Origin: Burkholderia sp. WP9
Lineage (GTDB): Bacteria > Pseudomonadota > Gammaproteobacteria > Burkholderiales > Burkholderiaceae
NCBI RefSeq assembly: GCF_900104795.1
Contig: NZ_FNTG01000001.1
Coordinates: forward strand, 3,410,001 to 3,474,000
DNA length: 64,000 nucleotides
Direction of reading: 5' to 3'
Shown here: positions 26,738-35,103 of the stretch, piece after piece
Position numbering within the stretch: position 1 is the stretch's first letter
Layout: each line of letters begins with the position of its first letter
Position numbers and translations under genes: made by a program
The notes under the pieces: generated by a model
What the model was told of the DNA's origin: nothing
Database searches by the model: none
Seen by the model: only the letters and a program-made list of their open reading frames with translations

Positions 26738-27006
26738 TTCCTGCCTCAAACCCGGCACCCACGGCACGTCAGCATAGCGTGCCGCGTGTGCCGTGCAGTT
26801 GCCTGCCCCCGTCGTACCGCTCGTACCCCTCGTACCGCCCATACCGCTCTTCCAGCGCGCACAGTTCGTACAGCGCCAACTACGGCTGCCAACGCGCCGG
26901 CTCGGCGCACCAGCCCACGCTCCCCTCGTCACCCACCGCCCGCACCGTGAACCGTTCGCGTTCGCCACGCGAGGCGACTGTTCGCGCCTGAACGGCGTTC
27001 TCCATC
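26738..27006. other. Intergenic region with a short 9-bp tandem repeat
   Basis: This 269-bp gap lies between argB and the HAD gene. Four degenerate 9-bp copies of CGTACCGCT occur at 26813-26848 and the surrounding frames are not GC3-biased. I see no terminator with a T tract after argB. Confidence 0.5.
26813..26848. repeat. Four-copy degenerate 9-bp tandem repeat
   Basis: The units CGTACCGCT, CGTACCCCT, CGTACCGCC and CATACCGCT follow one another without a gap. Each differs from the first by at most two bases. It lies in the gap upstream of the HAD gene and might vary in copy number. Confidence 0.8.
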
Positions 27007-27810
27007 ATGCGCACCCCCACTTCCCGACGCCGTCGTCCGCATATCGCAGGTGGCCGTCCGGTCTGGCTGTTCGACCTCGACAACACGCTGCACCACGCGT
27101 CGCACGCGATCTTTCCGGCGATCAATCAGGGCATGACGCAGTACATCATCGACGCCTTGCAAGTGGACATCGACGAAGCAAACCGGCTGCGCACCGGCTA
27201 CACGCAGCGTTACGGCGCGGCGCTGCTCGGCCTCACGCGCCACCATCCGCTCGATCCGAACGACTTCCTGAAGGTCGTCCACACCTTCCCCGATCTCGGC
27301 TCGATGATCCGTCATGAACGCGGTGTCGCGCGCCTCGTGGCCGCGCTGCCGGGCCGCAAGATCGTGCTGACCAACGCGCCCGAAGCCTATGCGCGCGCGG
27401 TGCTGGCCGAACTGCGCATCGAGCGCCTGTTCGAACAGGTGATCGCCATCGAACACATGCGCGATCGCCGCCACTGGCGCGCCAAACCCGACCACGCAAT
27501 GCTGCGCAAAGCCATGCGCGACGCTCACGTGTCGCTCAAGGATGTGATCCTCGTCGAAGACACGCGCTCGCATCTGAAAAACTACCGGCGTCTCGGCATC
27601 CGCACGGTGTGGATCACCGGTCATCTGCCGCGCAAGCCACACGCCGACGGCATACCGACGCGCCTGCCGGGCACCGGCCGGCCGCACTATGTCGACCGGA
27701 GCATTCGTTCGTTAAAATCGCTACGACTGGGCACCCGCTCGGTTCGATTGAAGGGACAGCAGACGGGACGACAGCCATGCAGCCGATCGACAAGCCTGAC
27801 GAAGCCTTAA
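27007..27810 (+). CDS. HAD-family pyrimidine 5'-nucleotidase (SDT1-like)
   Basis: 267 residues. HAD motif I is WLFDLDNTLHHASH, motif II is VLTNAPE, the Lys of motif III is in WRAKPDHAML and motif IV is VILVEDTRSHLKNY. The helical cap sits between motifs I and II, as in the yeast SDT1 pyrimidine nucleotidase group. It would dephosphorylate UMP/CMP-type nucleotides, but specificity is inferred only. The 3' end overlaps the slmA start by 34 bp in another frame; the last 40 or so residues (GTRSVRLKGQQ...) are basic and poorly conserved-looking. Confidence 0.87.
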   Translation: MRTPTSRRRRPHIAGGRPVWLFDLDNTLHHASHAIFPAINQGMTQYIIDALQVDIDEANRLRTGYTQRYGAALLGLTRHHPLDPNDFLKVVHTFPDLGSMIRHERGVARLVAALPGRKIVLTNAPEAYARAVLAELRIERLFEQVIAIEHMRDRRHWRAKPDHAMLRKAMRDAHVSLKDVILVEDTRSHLKNYRRLGIRTVWITGHLPRKPHADGIPTRLPGTGRPHYVDRSIRSLKSLRLGTRSVRLKGQQTGRQPCSRSTSLTKP

Positions 27811-28478
27811 CCGAACACGAACCGACCGCCACGCTCGCCGCCCCGCGCGCGCCGCGCCTGAAACCGGGCGAGCGCCGCGTGCACATCCTCCAGACGCTCG
27901 CCGCCATGCTGGAAGCGCCCAAGAGCGAAAAGATCACCACCGCGGCGCTGGCCGCCAGGCTCGGCGTATCGGAAGCCGCGCTGTACCGGCATTTCGCCAG
28001 CAAGGCGCAAATGTTCGAAGGGCTCATCGAGTTCATCGAGCAAACCATCTTCGGGCTGATCAACCAGATTGCCGACAAGGAAAGCAATGGCGTGCTGCAG
28101 GCGCGTTTGATCGCGTTGATGCTGCTCAACTTTCCCGCGAAAAACCCCGGCATGACGCGCGTGCTGACCTGCGAGGCGCTGGTCGGCGAACATGAACGGC
28201 TGACCGAGCGCGTGAATCAGATGCTGGAACGCGTCGAGGTGTCGCTGAAACAATGTCTGCGCCTCGCGCAAATGGAGGCCAACACTGGCGCGAGTTCGGG
28301 CGACAACGCCAGCGAGCAGCACGCCGCCGCCCCGCTGCCCGCCGGCTACGATCCCGCGATCCGCGCGAGTCTGCTGCTGAGCTATATCATCGGCCGCTGG
28401 CACCGTTATGTGCGTAGCGGCTTCGCGCGGCCGCCCGCCGAACAGGCCGACGCGCAATTGCTGCTGATTCTTCAGTAG
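27777..28478 (+). CDS. slmA: Nucleoid occlusion factor SlmA
   Basis: 233 residues, TetR-family fold. The start is ATG 27777 ([14 protein letters not shown]), with GGGACGACAG before it. After a Pro/Ala-rich leader of about 35 residues, the HTH reads [20 protein letters not shown] followed by [10 protein letters not shown], close to E. coli SlmA ([20 protein letters not shown]). SlmA binds specific DNA sites over the nucleoid and stops FtsZ ring assembly there. It overlaps the 3' end of the HAD gene by 34 bp. A short acidic insert ([15 protein letters not shown]) near residue 175 is unusual compared with E. coli. Confidence 0.92.
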   Translation: [233 protein letters not shown]

Positions 28479-28771
28479 TCCGCGCGGCATGCGCCCGCGA
28501 CGTTGCCGCGCGAAAATTTCCGCTATACTTTGCGCCTGACCGCGGCACCTCGAACCATCAAGGACCGCTGTCCGCAACACCCCGAACACCTGCTTGACAA
28601 CCTGTTACGCGCCGATTTGCTGACTCGATTGCGGGCGCGCGAACTGCCGGGAATGACTCCCGCGGTTCACTATAAATGCGGCTAAAGAGGTCGTCAGCCG
28701 CGCACACAGTCATAGTCCCCGTGCTTCGCCGACGCCATCTAGCCGCCCTGTTTTGTTAAATGGCGGAATGA
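28479..28771. other. Upstream region of metX
   Basis: No gene is supported. A -10-like TATACT lies at about 28523-28528 with a TTGCCG-type -35 about 15 nt before, giving a long leader of roughly 240 nt. I looked for a SAM-II-type riboswitch and a MetR site and did not find a convincing one. Confidence 0.4.
28743..28766 (+). promoter_or_regulatory. Hairpin that includes the metX ribosome-binding region
   Basis: CCGCC (28743-28747) pairs with GGCGG (28762-28766) around a 14-nt loop rich in T and A. The right arm holds the only purine-rich SD-like sequence (GGCGGA) just upstream of the ATG at 28772, so pairing could reduce initiation. It is short and unproven. Confidence 0.35.
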
Positions 28772-29917
28772 ATGGAATCGATCGGTATCGTCGCTCCCCA
28801 AAAAATGCATTTCACCGAGCCGCTGCAGTTGCAGAACGGCAGCTCGCTGGCCGGTTACGACCTGATGGTCGAGACCTACGGCACGCTCAACGCCGCGCGT
28901 AGCAATGCGGTGCTGGTGTGCCACGCGCTCAACGCCTCGCACCACGTGGCGGGCGTGTACGCCGACAATCCCAAGGACATCGGCTGGTGGGACAACATGG
29001 TCGGCCCGGGCAAGCCGCTCGACACCGACAGGTTTTTCGTGATCGGCGTGAACAACCTGGGATCGTGCTTTGGCTCGACCGGGCCGATGAGTATCGATCC
29101 GGCCACCGGCAATCCTTACGGAGCGACGTTTCCCGTCGTGACGGTGGAAGACTGGGTCAACGCCCAGGCGCGCGTCGCCGATCAGTTCGGCATTACGCGC
29201 TTCGCGGCGGTGATGGGCGGCAGCCTCGGCGGCATGCAGGCGCTCGCGTGGAGCATGATGTATCCGGAGCGCGTCGCGCATTGCATCGTGGTGGCGTCCA
29301 CGCCGAAGCTGTCGGCGCAGAACATCGCCTTCAACGAGGTCGCGCGCTCCGCGATCCTCTCGGACCCGGACTTCCACGGCGGCAACTACTACGCGCACAA
29401 CGTGAAGCCCAAGCGCGGCTTGCGCGTCGCGCGCATGATCGGCCACATCACGTATCTGTCGGACGACGACATGGCCGAGAAATTCGGCCGCTCGCTGCGT
29501 CGCGCGGAAGGCGCGCTGGATGCGTACAACTTCAATTTCGACGTGGAGTTCGAGGTGGAGTCGTACCTGCGTTATCAGGGCGACAAGTTCGCCGACTACT
29601 TCGATGCGAACACGTACCTGCTGATCACCCGCGCGCTCGACTATTTCGATCCGGCCAAGGCCTTCGACGGCGACCTGACGAAGGCAGTCGCGCACACCAC
29701 GGCAAAATATCTGATCGCCAGCTTCACGACCGACTGGCGGTTCGCGCCGGCCCGCTCGCGCGAACTGGTGAAAGCGCTGCTCGATCACAAGCGCACGGTG
29801 ACCTACGCGGAAATCGACGCGCCGCACGGCCACGACGCCTTCCTGCTCGACGACGCGCGCTATCACAACCTGATGCGCGCCTACTACGAACGTATTGCGA
29901 ACGAGGTGAACGCATGA
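28772..29917 (+). CDS. metX: Homoserine O-acyltransferase MetX (acetyl or succinyl)
   Basis: 381 residues, alpha/beta-hydrolase fold. It acylates homoserine in methionine synthesis. Catalytic residues: the nucleophile S151 in [14 protein letters not shown], an Asp in the C-terminal third, and the His in [11 protein letters not shown]. Other motifs: [14 protein letters not shown] and [20 protein letters not shown]. Sequence alone does not tell acetyl- from succinyl-CoA use; Burkholderia members are often listed as succinyl enzymes. metW overlaps by 4 bp (ATGA), a widespread linkage in proteobacteria. The leader hairpin at 28743-28766 may affect translation. Confidence 0.96.
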   Translation: MESIGIVAPQKMHFTEPLQLQNGSSLAGYDLMVETYGTLNAARSNAVLVCHALNASHHVAGVYADNPKDIGWWDNMVGPGKPLDTDRFFVIGVNNLGSCFGSTGPMSIDPATGNPYGATFPVVTVEDWVNAQARVADQFGITRFAAVMGGSLGGMQALAWSMMYPERVAHCIVVASTPKLSAQNIAFNEVARSAILSDPDFHGGNYYAHNVKPKRGLRVARMIGHITYLSDDDMAEKFGRSLRRAEGALDAYNFNFDVEFEVESYLRYQGDKFADYFDANTYLLITRALDYFDPAKAFDGDLTKAVAHTTAKYLIASFTTDWRFAPARSRELVKALLDHKRTVTYAEIDAPHGHDAFLLDDARYHNLMRAYYERIANEVNA

Positions 29918-30522
29918 ACCAGCGAGCACTCGATTATCTGGCGCTGCGCCCGGACTTCCGCGCGATCGCCCGCTGGGTCGAACCACGCGCCACCGTGCTG
30001 GATCTGGGCTGCGGCGACGGCTCGCTGCTCTCGCTCCTAACCGAAGAACTGGACGTGCTGGGCTACGGCATCGAAATCAACGACGCGGGCGTGCTGGCGT
30101 CGACGCAAAACGGCGTCAACGTAATCCAGCAGAATCTGGAAGACGGCCTGCGCCTGTTCGAAGACGGCAGCTTCGATTTCGCGATTCTGTCGCAGACGCT
30201 GCAAACCATTCACCAGACGGCCGCGATCCTGCGCGAGACCGTGCGGGTCGGCAAGGAATGCATCGTGTCGTTCCCGAACTTCGGCTACTGGGCGCATCGG
30301 CTCTCGGTGCTGCGGGGCCGCATGCCGGTGTCGAAGTCGCTGCCTTATCAATGGCACAACACGCCGAACGTGCGCGTGCTGACCATCAAGGATTTCGAGG
30401 CGCTCGCGCCGGAAGTGGGCATCGAGATTCTCGACCGGGTCGTGCTCCACGAGGGCCAGGTCGTGCGTTGGGGCGTGAACTGGCGTGGTAGTCTTGCGGT
30501 CTATCGCGTCAAGAAAAGCTAA
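29914..30522 (+). CDS. metW: Methionine biosynthesis protein MetW
   Basis: 202 residues, a class I methyltransferase-like protein with [15 protein letters not shown] near residue 30 and [13 protein letters not shown]. MetW is required with MetX for full homoserine acylation in some species; its own reaction is not settled. It starts within the metX stop (4-bp overlap), so its synthesis is coupled to MetX. The C-terminus [15 protein letters not shown] is typical. It is followed by the ampG-like gene 14 bp downstream. Confidence 0.93.
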   Translation: MNQRALDYLALRPDFRAIARWVEPRATVLDLGCGDGSLLSLLTEELDVLGYGIEINDAGVLASTQNGVNVIQQNLEDGLRLFEDGSFDFAILSQTLQTIHQTAAILRETVRVGKECIVSFPNFGYWAHRLSVLRGRMPVSKSLPYQWHNTPNVRVLTIKDFEALAPEVGIEILDRVVLHEGQVVRWGVNWRGSLAVYRVKKS

Positions 30523-30536
30523 CGCAAGTTATCCAC

Positions 30537-31931
30537 ATGTCGAACCCGCCGCACGAGGCGCCTGCACTTACCGCTCACGAAGAACACCCCGGCTGGCGCG
30601 CGTTCCTGAATACGCGCATGCTGATCTGCGTCTTTCTCGGCTTTACGTCGGGATTGCCGCTGTTCACGCTCGTCTATCTGGTGCAGGCGTGGTTACGCTC
30701 AGAAGGCGTCAATCTGAAAGAGATCGGCCTCTTTGCGCTGATCCAGTTCCCGTACACCTGGAAATTCATCTGGGCCCCGCTAATGGACCGCTATGTCCCG
30801 CGTTTTCCGGGCTGGCGTCCCGGCAGACGGCGCGGCTGGATGCTGGTCACGCAGATTCTGGTGGCCGGCGCGATCGGAACGTTGGGATTCGTATCGCCGA
30901 AAGACTCGATCTGGACGGTGGCGGCGTTGACGGCGCTGGTCGCGTTCTTCGGCGCGAGTCAGGACATCGTGATCGACGCCTACCGGCGCGAGTTGCTGAG
31001 CGACACGCAGCAGGGGCTCGGCAATGCGGTGCATGTGAACGCCTACAAGATCGCGGCGCTCGTGCCCGGTTCGCTCGCGTTGATCCTGTCCGACCATTTG
31101 CCGTGGAGCACCGTTTTTATCGTCACCGCCGCGTTCATGCTGCCCGGCATGGTGATGACATTGGTAGTGCGCGAGCCCGAGGTGCACGGCACGCCGCCCA
31201 AGAACCTGCGCGACGCTATCGTGCAGCCGTTCAAGGAATTCATTCAGCGCGACGGCTGGCGTGGCGCGCTGTTCGTGCTCGGCTTCATCTTTCTGTACAA
31301 GCTCGGCGACACGATGGCGACCACGCTGTCCACATCGTTCTTTCTCGACATCGGCTTTTCGCGCACGCAGATCGGCGTGATCGCTAAGACCACCGCGTTC
31401 GGCGCGAGTCTGGCGGGCGGGATCGTCGGCGGAATCTGGCTGATGAAAATCGGCATTGGCCGGGGCTTGTGGATCTTCGGCATCCTGCAGATGGTGTCCA
31501 CGCTCGGCTTCGCGTGGCTCGCGCATCTCGGACCGGCTTCGCCCGGTCTCGCGGCGATTTACGACATCGCTGTCTGGCTGAGCCAGGGCACGACGAAGCT
31601 GCTTGCGCTGGTGGGCATCGATTGGGCCGTACAGCTCGAACCGCGCTCCGTTGCGCTAGCGCTCGTCTACGGCTTCGAAACCTTCGCCACCGGCCTGACG
31701 ATGGCGGCTTTCACCGCCTATATCGCCAGCACCACCGATCCCCGCTACACGGCCACCCAGTTCGCGCTCTTCACGAGCCTCGCTTCCGTGCCGCGCACGC
31801 TGGCCTCAGCGGCAAGCGGTTATGTGGTCGCGCAGATCGGCTGGTTCGATTACTTCATCGTTTGCACCGCGCTGGCGTTGCCCGGCATGGTGCTTCTGCT
31901 GCGTATCGCGCCGTGGAGGACGCGGTCGTGA
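30537..31931 (+). CDS. ampG: AmpG-like muropeptide permease (MFS)
   Basis: 464 residues with 12-14 membrane helices. The N-terminal motif LGFTSGLPLFTLVYLVQAWL and the loops PYTWKFIWAPLMDRY and DAYRRELL are AmpG signatures. AmpG imports GlcNAc-anhydro-MurNAc peptides from the periplasm for recycling, and affects AmpC induction where the AmpR system exists. It is 14 bp after metW and overlaps the downstream peptidase start by 4 bp, so metX-metW-ampG-peptidase is probably one operon. No ampC or ampR is in the window. Confidence 0.93.
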   Translation: MSNPPHEAPALTAHEEHPGWRAFLNTRMLICVFLGFTSGLPLFTLVYLVQAWLRSEGVNLKEIGLFALIQFPYTWKFIWAPLMDRYVPRFPGWRPGRRRGWMLVTQILVAGAIGTLGFVSPKDSIWTVAALTALVAFFGASQDIVIDAYRRELLSDTQQGLGNAVHVNAYKIAALVPGSLALILSDHLPWSTVFIVTAAFMLPGMVMTLVVREPEVHGTPPKNLRDAIVQPFKEFIQRDGWRGALFVLGFIFLYKLGDTMATTLSTSFFLDIGFSRTQIGVIAKTTAFGASLAGGIVGGIWLMKIGIGRGLWIFGILQMVSTLGFAWLAHLGPASPGLAAIYDIAVWLSQGTTKLLALVGIDWAVQLEPRSVALALVYGFETFATGLTMAAFTAYIASTTDPRYTATQFALFTSLASVPRTLASAASGYVVAQIGWFDYFIVCTALALPGMVLLLRIAPWRTRS

Positions 31932-33205
31932 AGGCGCTTCTCCCGAAGGCCGTACTGCGCCCGATTACGTCCCGGCGTCCTGCGCGCAACGCGAGACGCG
32001 CGGCTCTGCACGCGGTGTGGTCGCTCGGCTGTGTGAGCCTGACGTTGGCCGCGCCCTTGAGCGCCTACGCGACCGCCATGCCGGCCACTGCTACCAGCAC
32101 GGCCGCACCCGCATCGGCGCCGGCACCCGCCACGTCGGCTGCGCCAACAGCAAAGGCCGCAGCGGCCGCCGCGAGCACGGAAAGCGCGACATCGGCGGTG
32201 CAAGGCACGACCAACGCCGGCAGCGCCGTGGGCGCCGGCAGTGCGCCCGCCATTGCCACACCGCCCTCGGCGGCGCCGTCGACGCCATCGCCATCGGCTC
32301 CGGTCACGGCGAGGACGCCGGCGCCGTCCGCAGCCGCCAAAGCGCCCGCCGGCACATCAATGCCTGCCGCGGCGTCCGCACCGTACAGCCCGACGAACAC
32401 GCAGCTGCGCTACGGCGGCTATCTGGTGTTCCGCAACCTGATTCCTTCGCCGATGCTCGAGGCGCAAGCCGCCGAAGAGTTCAACCAGATCGCCTACGGC
32501 GCCGAGCACGCGAACCGGCTGTATGGCGACGCGGACGCGCACGTCACGCGCGTGCGCTCGATCGTCGACAAGCTGATCCCGTACTCGCTGAAATGGAACG
32601 AGCGGGCCAAGAACTGGAAGTGGGATGTGGCGGTGGTGCGCTCGCCCGATATCCGCATGTACTGTCTGCCGGGCGGCAAGATCGTCGTGTATGGCGGGCT
32701 GCTCGACCGCGCGCGTTTGAACGACAACGAACTCGGCATGCTGATCGGCCACGAGATCGCGCACGCGCTGCGCGAACATGCGCGCGAGCGGCTCGGCCAA
32801 CTGCAGGCGAGCCAGCTCGACTCGTCGGGTACGATCCCGCAACTGTTCGGACTTGCCGACCTCGGTGCGGCGCCGCTCGGCATCGGCTCGCGCCTCCTGG
32901 AAATGAAATACGAGAATACCGATGAAACCGAAGCCGACGTGATCGGCAGTGATATCGCGTCGCGCGCCGGCTTCGATCCGCGCGCGGCGGTCACGCTCTG
33001 GGACAAGCTCGCGCAGGCCACGCGCGGCAATCGCGATCAGGGCTTCATCTACGTGCATCCGTACACGCCGGCGCGCCGCCAGGACATCATCAAACGTCTG
33101 CCCGACATGCTGCCGCTCTACGCGAAAGCGATCGGCAAAACGGTGGATGCGCTGCCGGACTACGGCGGCATGGGCCGCCCGCGCCGCACACCGGCCCGCA
33201 ACTGA
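31928..33205 (+). CDS. Exported M48-family metalloprotease with an Ala/Pro-rich linker
   Basis: 425 residues from GTG 31928, which overlaps the ampG stop (4 bp) and is in frame with the signal-peptide-like segment at about 29-50 (AVWSLGCVSLTLAAPLSAYA). A low-complexity Ala/Pro/Ser linker spans about 50-152. The protease domain has the zinc motif HEIAH at H275-H279, a third ligand Glu in ENTDETEADVIG, and YVHPYTPARRQDII after it. It resembles the LoiP/BepA-type periplasmic M48 proteins that handle outer-membrane assembly; the exact subgroup is uncertain. The long linker is unusual for these enzymes. Confidence 0.87.
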   Translation: MKALLPKAVLRPITSRRPARNARRAALHAVWSLGCVSLTLAAPLSAYATAMPATATSTAAPASAPAPATSAAPTAKAAAAAASTESATSAVQGTTNAGSAVGAGSAPAIATPPSAAPSTPSPSAPVTARTPAPSAAAKAPAGTSMPAAASAPYSPTNTQLRYGGYLVFRNLIPSPMLEAQAAEEFNQIAYGAEHANRLYGDADAHVTRVRSIVDKLIPYSLKWNERAKNWKWDVAVVRSPDIRMYCLPGGKIVVYGGLLDRARLNDNELGMLIGHEIAHALREHARERLGQLQASQLDSSGTIPQLFGLADLGAAPLGIGSRLLEMKYENTDETEADVIGSDIASRAGFDPRAAVTLWDKLAQATRGNRDQGFIYVHPYTPARRQDIIKRLPDMLPLYAKAIGKTVDALPDYGGMGRPRRTPARN

Positions 33206-33303
33206 GCGGCGTGGGCTGAGCGCGGCGCGGCTCTTGTCCGTCGAAGCGCGCCCCTGCAGGAAGGCTACTTTGGCCTCGCCTTCTGCCAGAACGCGGGCCC
33301 TGC

Positions 33304-34083
33304 TTACTTCTTCACCTTGTGGTCGTAATCGACCGTCAACGGCGCATGGTCGCTGAACTTGATATCGCGAAACACGTCAGTGCGTTTCGCCTTGCTCGCG
33401 ATACCTTGCGTCGCGATCTGATAATCGATCCGCCACCCGACGTTCTTCGCATACGCCTGACCGCGATTGCTCCACCACGTGTACTGCTCCGGCCGCTGGT
33501 CGAGCGTGCGGAACACGTCGACGTAACCCACTTCGTCGAACAGTTTGGTGAGCCATGCGCGCTCTTCCGGCAGGCAACCCGAGTTCTTCTGATTGCTCTT
33601 CCAGTTCTTGATGTCGATTTCCTTGTGGACGATGTTCACGTCGCCGCACACGATCACTTCGCGCTCCTGAGCCAGTTCCGCGAGATGCGGCATGAACTCG
33701 TCCATGAAACGGTATTTGGCCTGCTGGCGTTCGTCGCCGCTCGAGCCCGACGGCACGTACACCGAAATCACCGACAGCTTGCCGAAACGCAGTTCGACAT
33801 AGCGCCCTTCCGGATCGAACTCCTCGCTGCCGAAGCCGATTACCACTTCGTCCGGTTCGTGACGCGTGTACACGCCCGCGCCGCTATAACCCTTCTTCAC
33901 GGCGTGCTGGAAATAGCCGGTGAAGTTGTGTGGCGCCATGAATTCCGGCGTCATGTCGTCTTGCGAGCATTTGATTTCCTGCACGCACAGCACGTCGGCT
34001 TTCTGTTCGCCGAACCAGTCGAAAAAGCCCTTCTTCGCCGCTGAACGGATGCCGTTCAGGTTGGCGGTAATCACACGCAACAT
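33304..34083 (-). CDS. xth: Exodeoxyribonuclease III
   Basis: 259 residues. The start is ATG 34083 (MLRVITANLNGIRSA), with AAGGA before it. This is an AP endonuclease/3' exonuclease of the ExoIII/APE1 fold: CVQEIKCS (Glu metal ligand), YSGAGVYTR, CGDVNIVHKEIDIKN (Asp-Asn catalytic pair), GWRIDYQ and the C-terminal FSDHAPLTVDYD (Asp-His). It acts in base-excision repair. It converges with the peptidase gene and is 46 bp upstream of ppk2's end, facing the same way. Confidence 0.95.
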   Translation of the reverse strand: MLRVITANLNGIRSAAKKGFFDWFGEQKADVLCVQEIKCSQDDMTPEFMAPHNFTGYFQHAVKKGYSGAGVYTRHEPDEVVIGFGSEEFDPEGRYVELRFGKLSVISVYVPSGSSGDERQQAKYRFMDEFMPHLAELAQEREVIVCGDVNIVHKEIDIKNWKSNQKNSGCLPEERAWLTKLFDEVGYVDVFRTLDQRPEQYTWWSNRGQAYAKNVGWRIDYQIATQGIASKAKRTDVFRDIKFSDHAPLTVDYDHKVKK

Positions 34084-34129
34084 GTCGTTCCTTATATGGT
34101 CGATTCGTTTCTGAAGCAAAGGGGCACGC

Positions 34130-34969
34130 TCACGCGATCTTGATGCCCTTCAGCGATTCTTTGGCAGGCGGAAATTCGAGCTTCAGCGTCTCGAATGCGC
34201 GCAACAGCAACTCAGCCACCATCACATTGCGATGCGTCTTCGAGTCCGCCGGAATCACGTACCACGGCGCGTATTCGGTCGATGTCGCGGCGAGCGCCTC
34301 GCCATAGGCCACCTGATATTTGTCCCACTGCTTGCGGGCTTCGAGATCGGCGACGTCGAATTTCCAATGCTTGGTCGAATCGTCGATACGCGCCTGCAAA
34401 CGCACACGCTGCTCTTCTTTCGAAATGTGCAGCATGCACTTGATGATGGTCGTGCCGCTATCTGCCAGCAATGCTTCGAACTGGCGGATGTGGCGGCAGC
34501 GTTGCGCGAAGGCTGGCGCGTCCAGGTTGCCGAGCACCGTGGGCACCAGCAGATCTTCGTAATGACTGCGGTTGAAGATCGTCAGTTCGCCCGCCGCAGG
34601 CGCTTGCGCATGCACGCGCCAGAGAAAGTCGTGCGCGAGTTCGACGGGCGTCGGCGCCTTGAACGGCACGATGCGCAAACCCAGCGGATCGACGTCGTGA
34701 AACACCGCGCGGATCGTGCCGTCCTTGCCGCTCGTGTCCATGCCCTGCAGCACCAGCAGGACGCGGCGCGTCTGCTGCGCATGCAGGCGCTCCTGCTGGG
34801 AGTCGAGCTTCTCGCCGATCTCCAGGAGGCGGGCTTTGTCGGCGTCTTTCGAACCGGCCGAAAAGGGTTTTGCAGCCGGATCGAAACCGTCGAGCGAGAA
34901 TTTGTTTTTCTTCTTGCCGTCGTCGAAATACGGCACGCGGAAGTCGTCGAGTTCAGGTTGCCTGGCCAT
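34130..34969 (-). CDS. ppk2: Polyphosphate kinase 2 (PPK2) family protein
   Basis: 279 residues from ATG 34969 (MARQPELDDFRVPYFDD). Walker A is GMDTSGKDG (residues 76-84), the lid region is KEEQRVRLQARIDDSTKHWK and VELAHDFLWRVHAQAP is a conserved helix. PPK2 transfers phosphate between polyphosphate and nucleotides. The closest pattern I recall is class III, which can phosphorylate AMP to ATP; this class call is an inference. It lies downstream of gatB on the same strand with a hairpin in between (35057-35089), so cotranscription is uncertain. Confidence 0.9.
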   Translation of the reverse strand: MARQPELDDFRVPYFDDGKKKNKFSLDGFDPAAKPFSAGSKDADKARLLEIGEKLDSQQERLHAQQTRRVLLVLQGMDTSGKDGTIRAVFHDVDPLGLRIVPFKAPTPVELAHDFLWRVHAQAPAAGELTIFNRSHYEDLLVPTVLGNLDAPAFAQRCRHIRQFEALLADSGTTIIKCMLHISKEEQRVRLQARIDDSTKHWKFDVADLEARKQWDKYQVAYGEALAATSTEYAPWYVIPADSKTHRNVMVAELLLRAFETLKLEFPPAKESLKGIKIA

Positions 34970-35056
34970 CCACACACTCCGTGATCTGCGTTTAAACGGT
35001 CCCGCAAATGAAACGGGCCGTTGCCCCACTTTCGTTTCCGGCAACAGCCCGCGGTA

Positions 35057-35089
35057 GCCAAAGCGCGAACGCTTCGGCCGTGCTTTTTT
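35057..35089 (+). terminator. Terminator-like hairpin on the plus strand after gatB
   Basis: GCCAAAGCG and CGCTTCGGC pair around CGAA (one G-T wobble), and the T run TTTTTT lies downstream on the plus strand (35084-35089). On the minus strand the hairpin follows the gatB stop by 25 bp but with A-rich sequence before it rather than T after it. It thus looks better placed to stop transcription reading into gatB from the left than to end gatCAB. Confidence 0.6.
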
Positions 35090-35103
35090 AACTCAGCTTC
35101 AAC

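Noticed and set aside
28503..28685. A 60-residue ORF upstream of metX
   Set aside because: No ribosome binding site, odd composition, and it overlaps the presumed promoter and leader.
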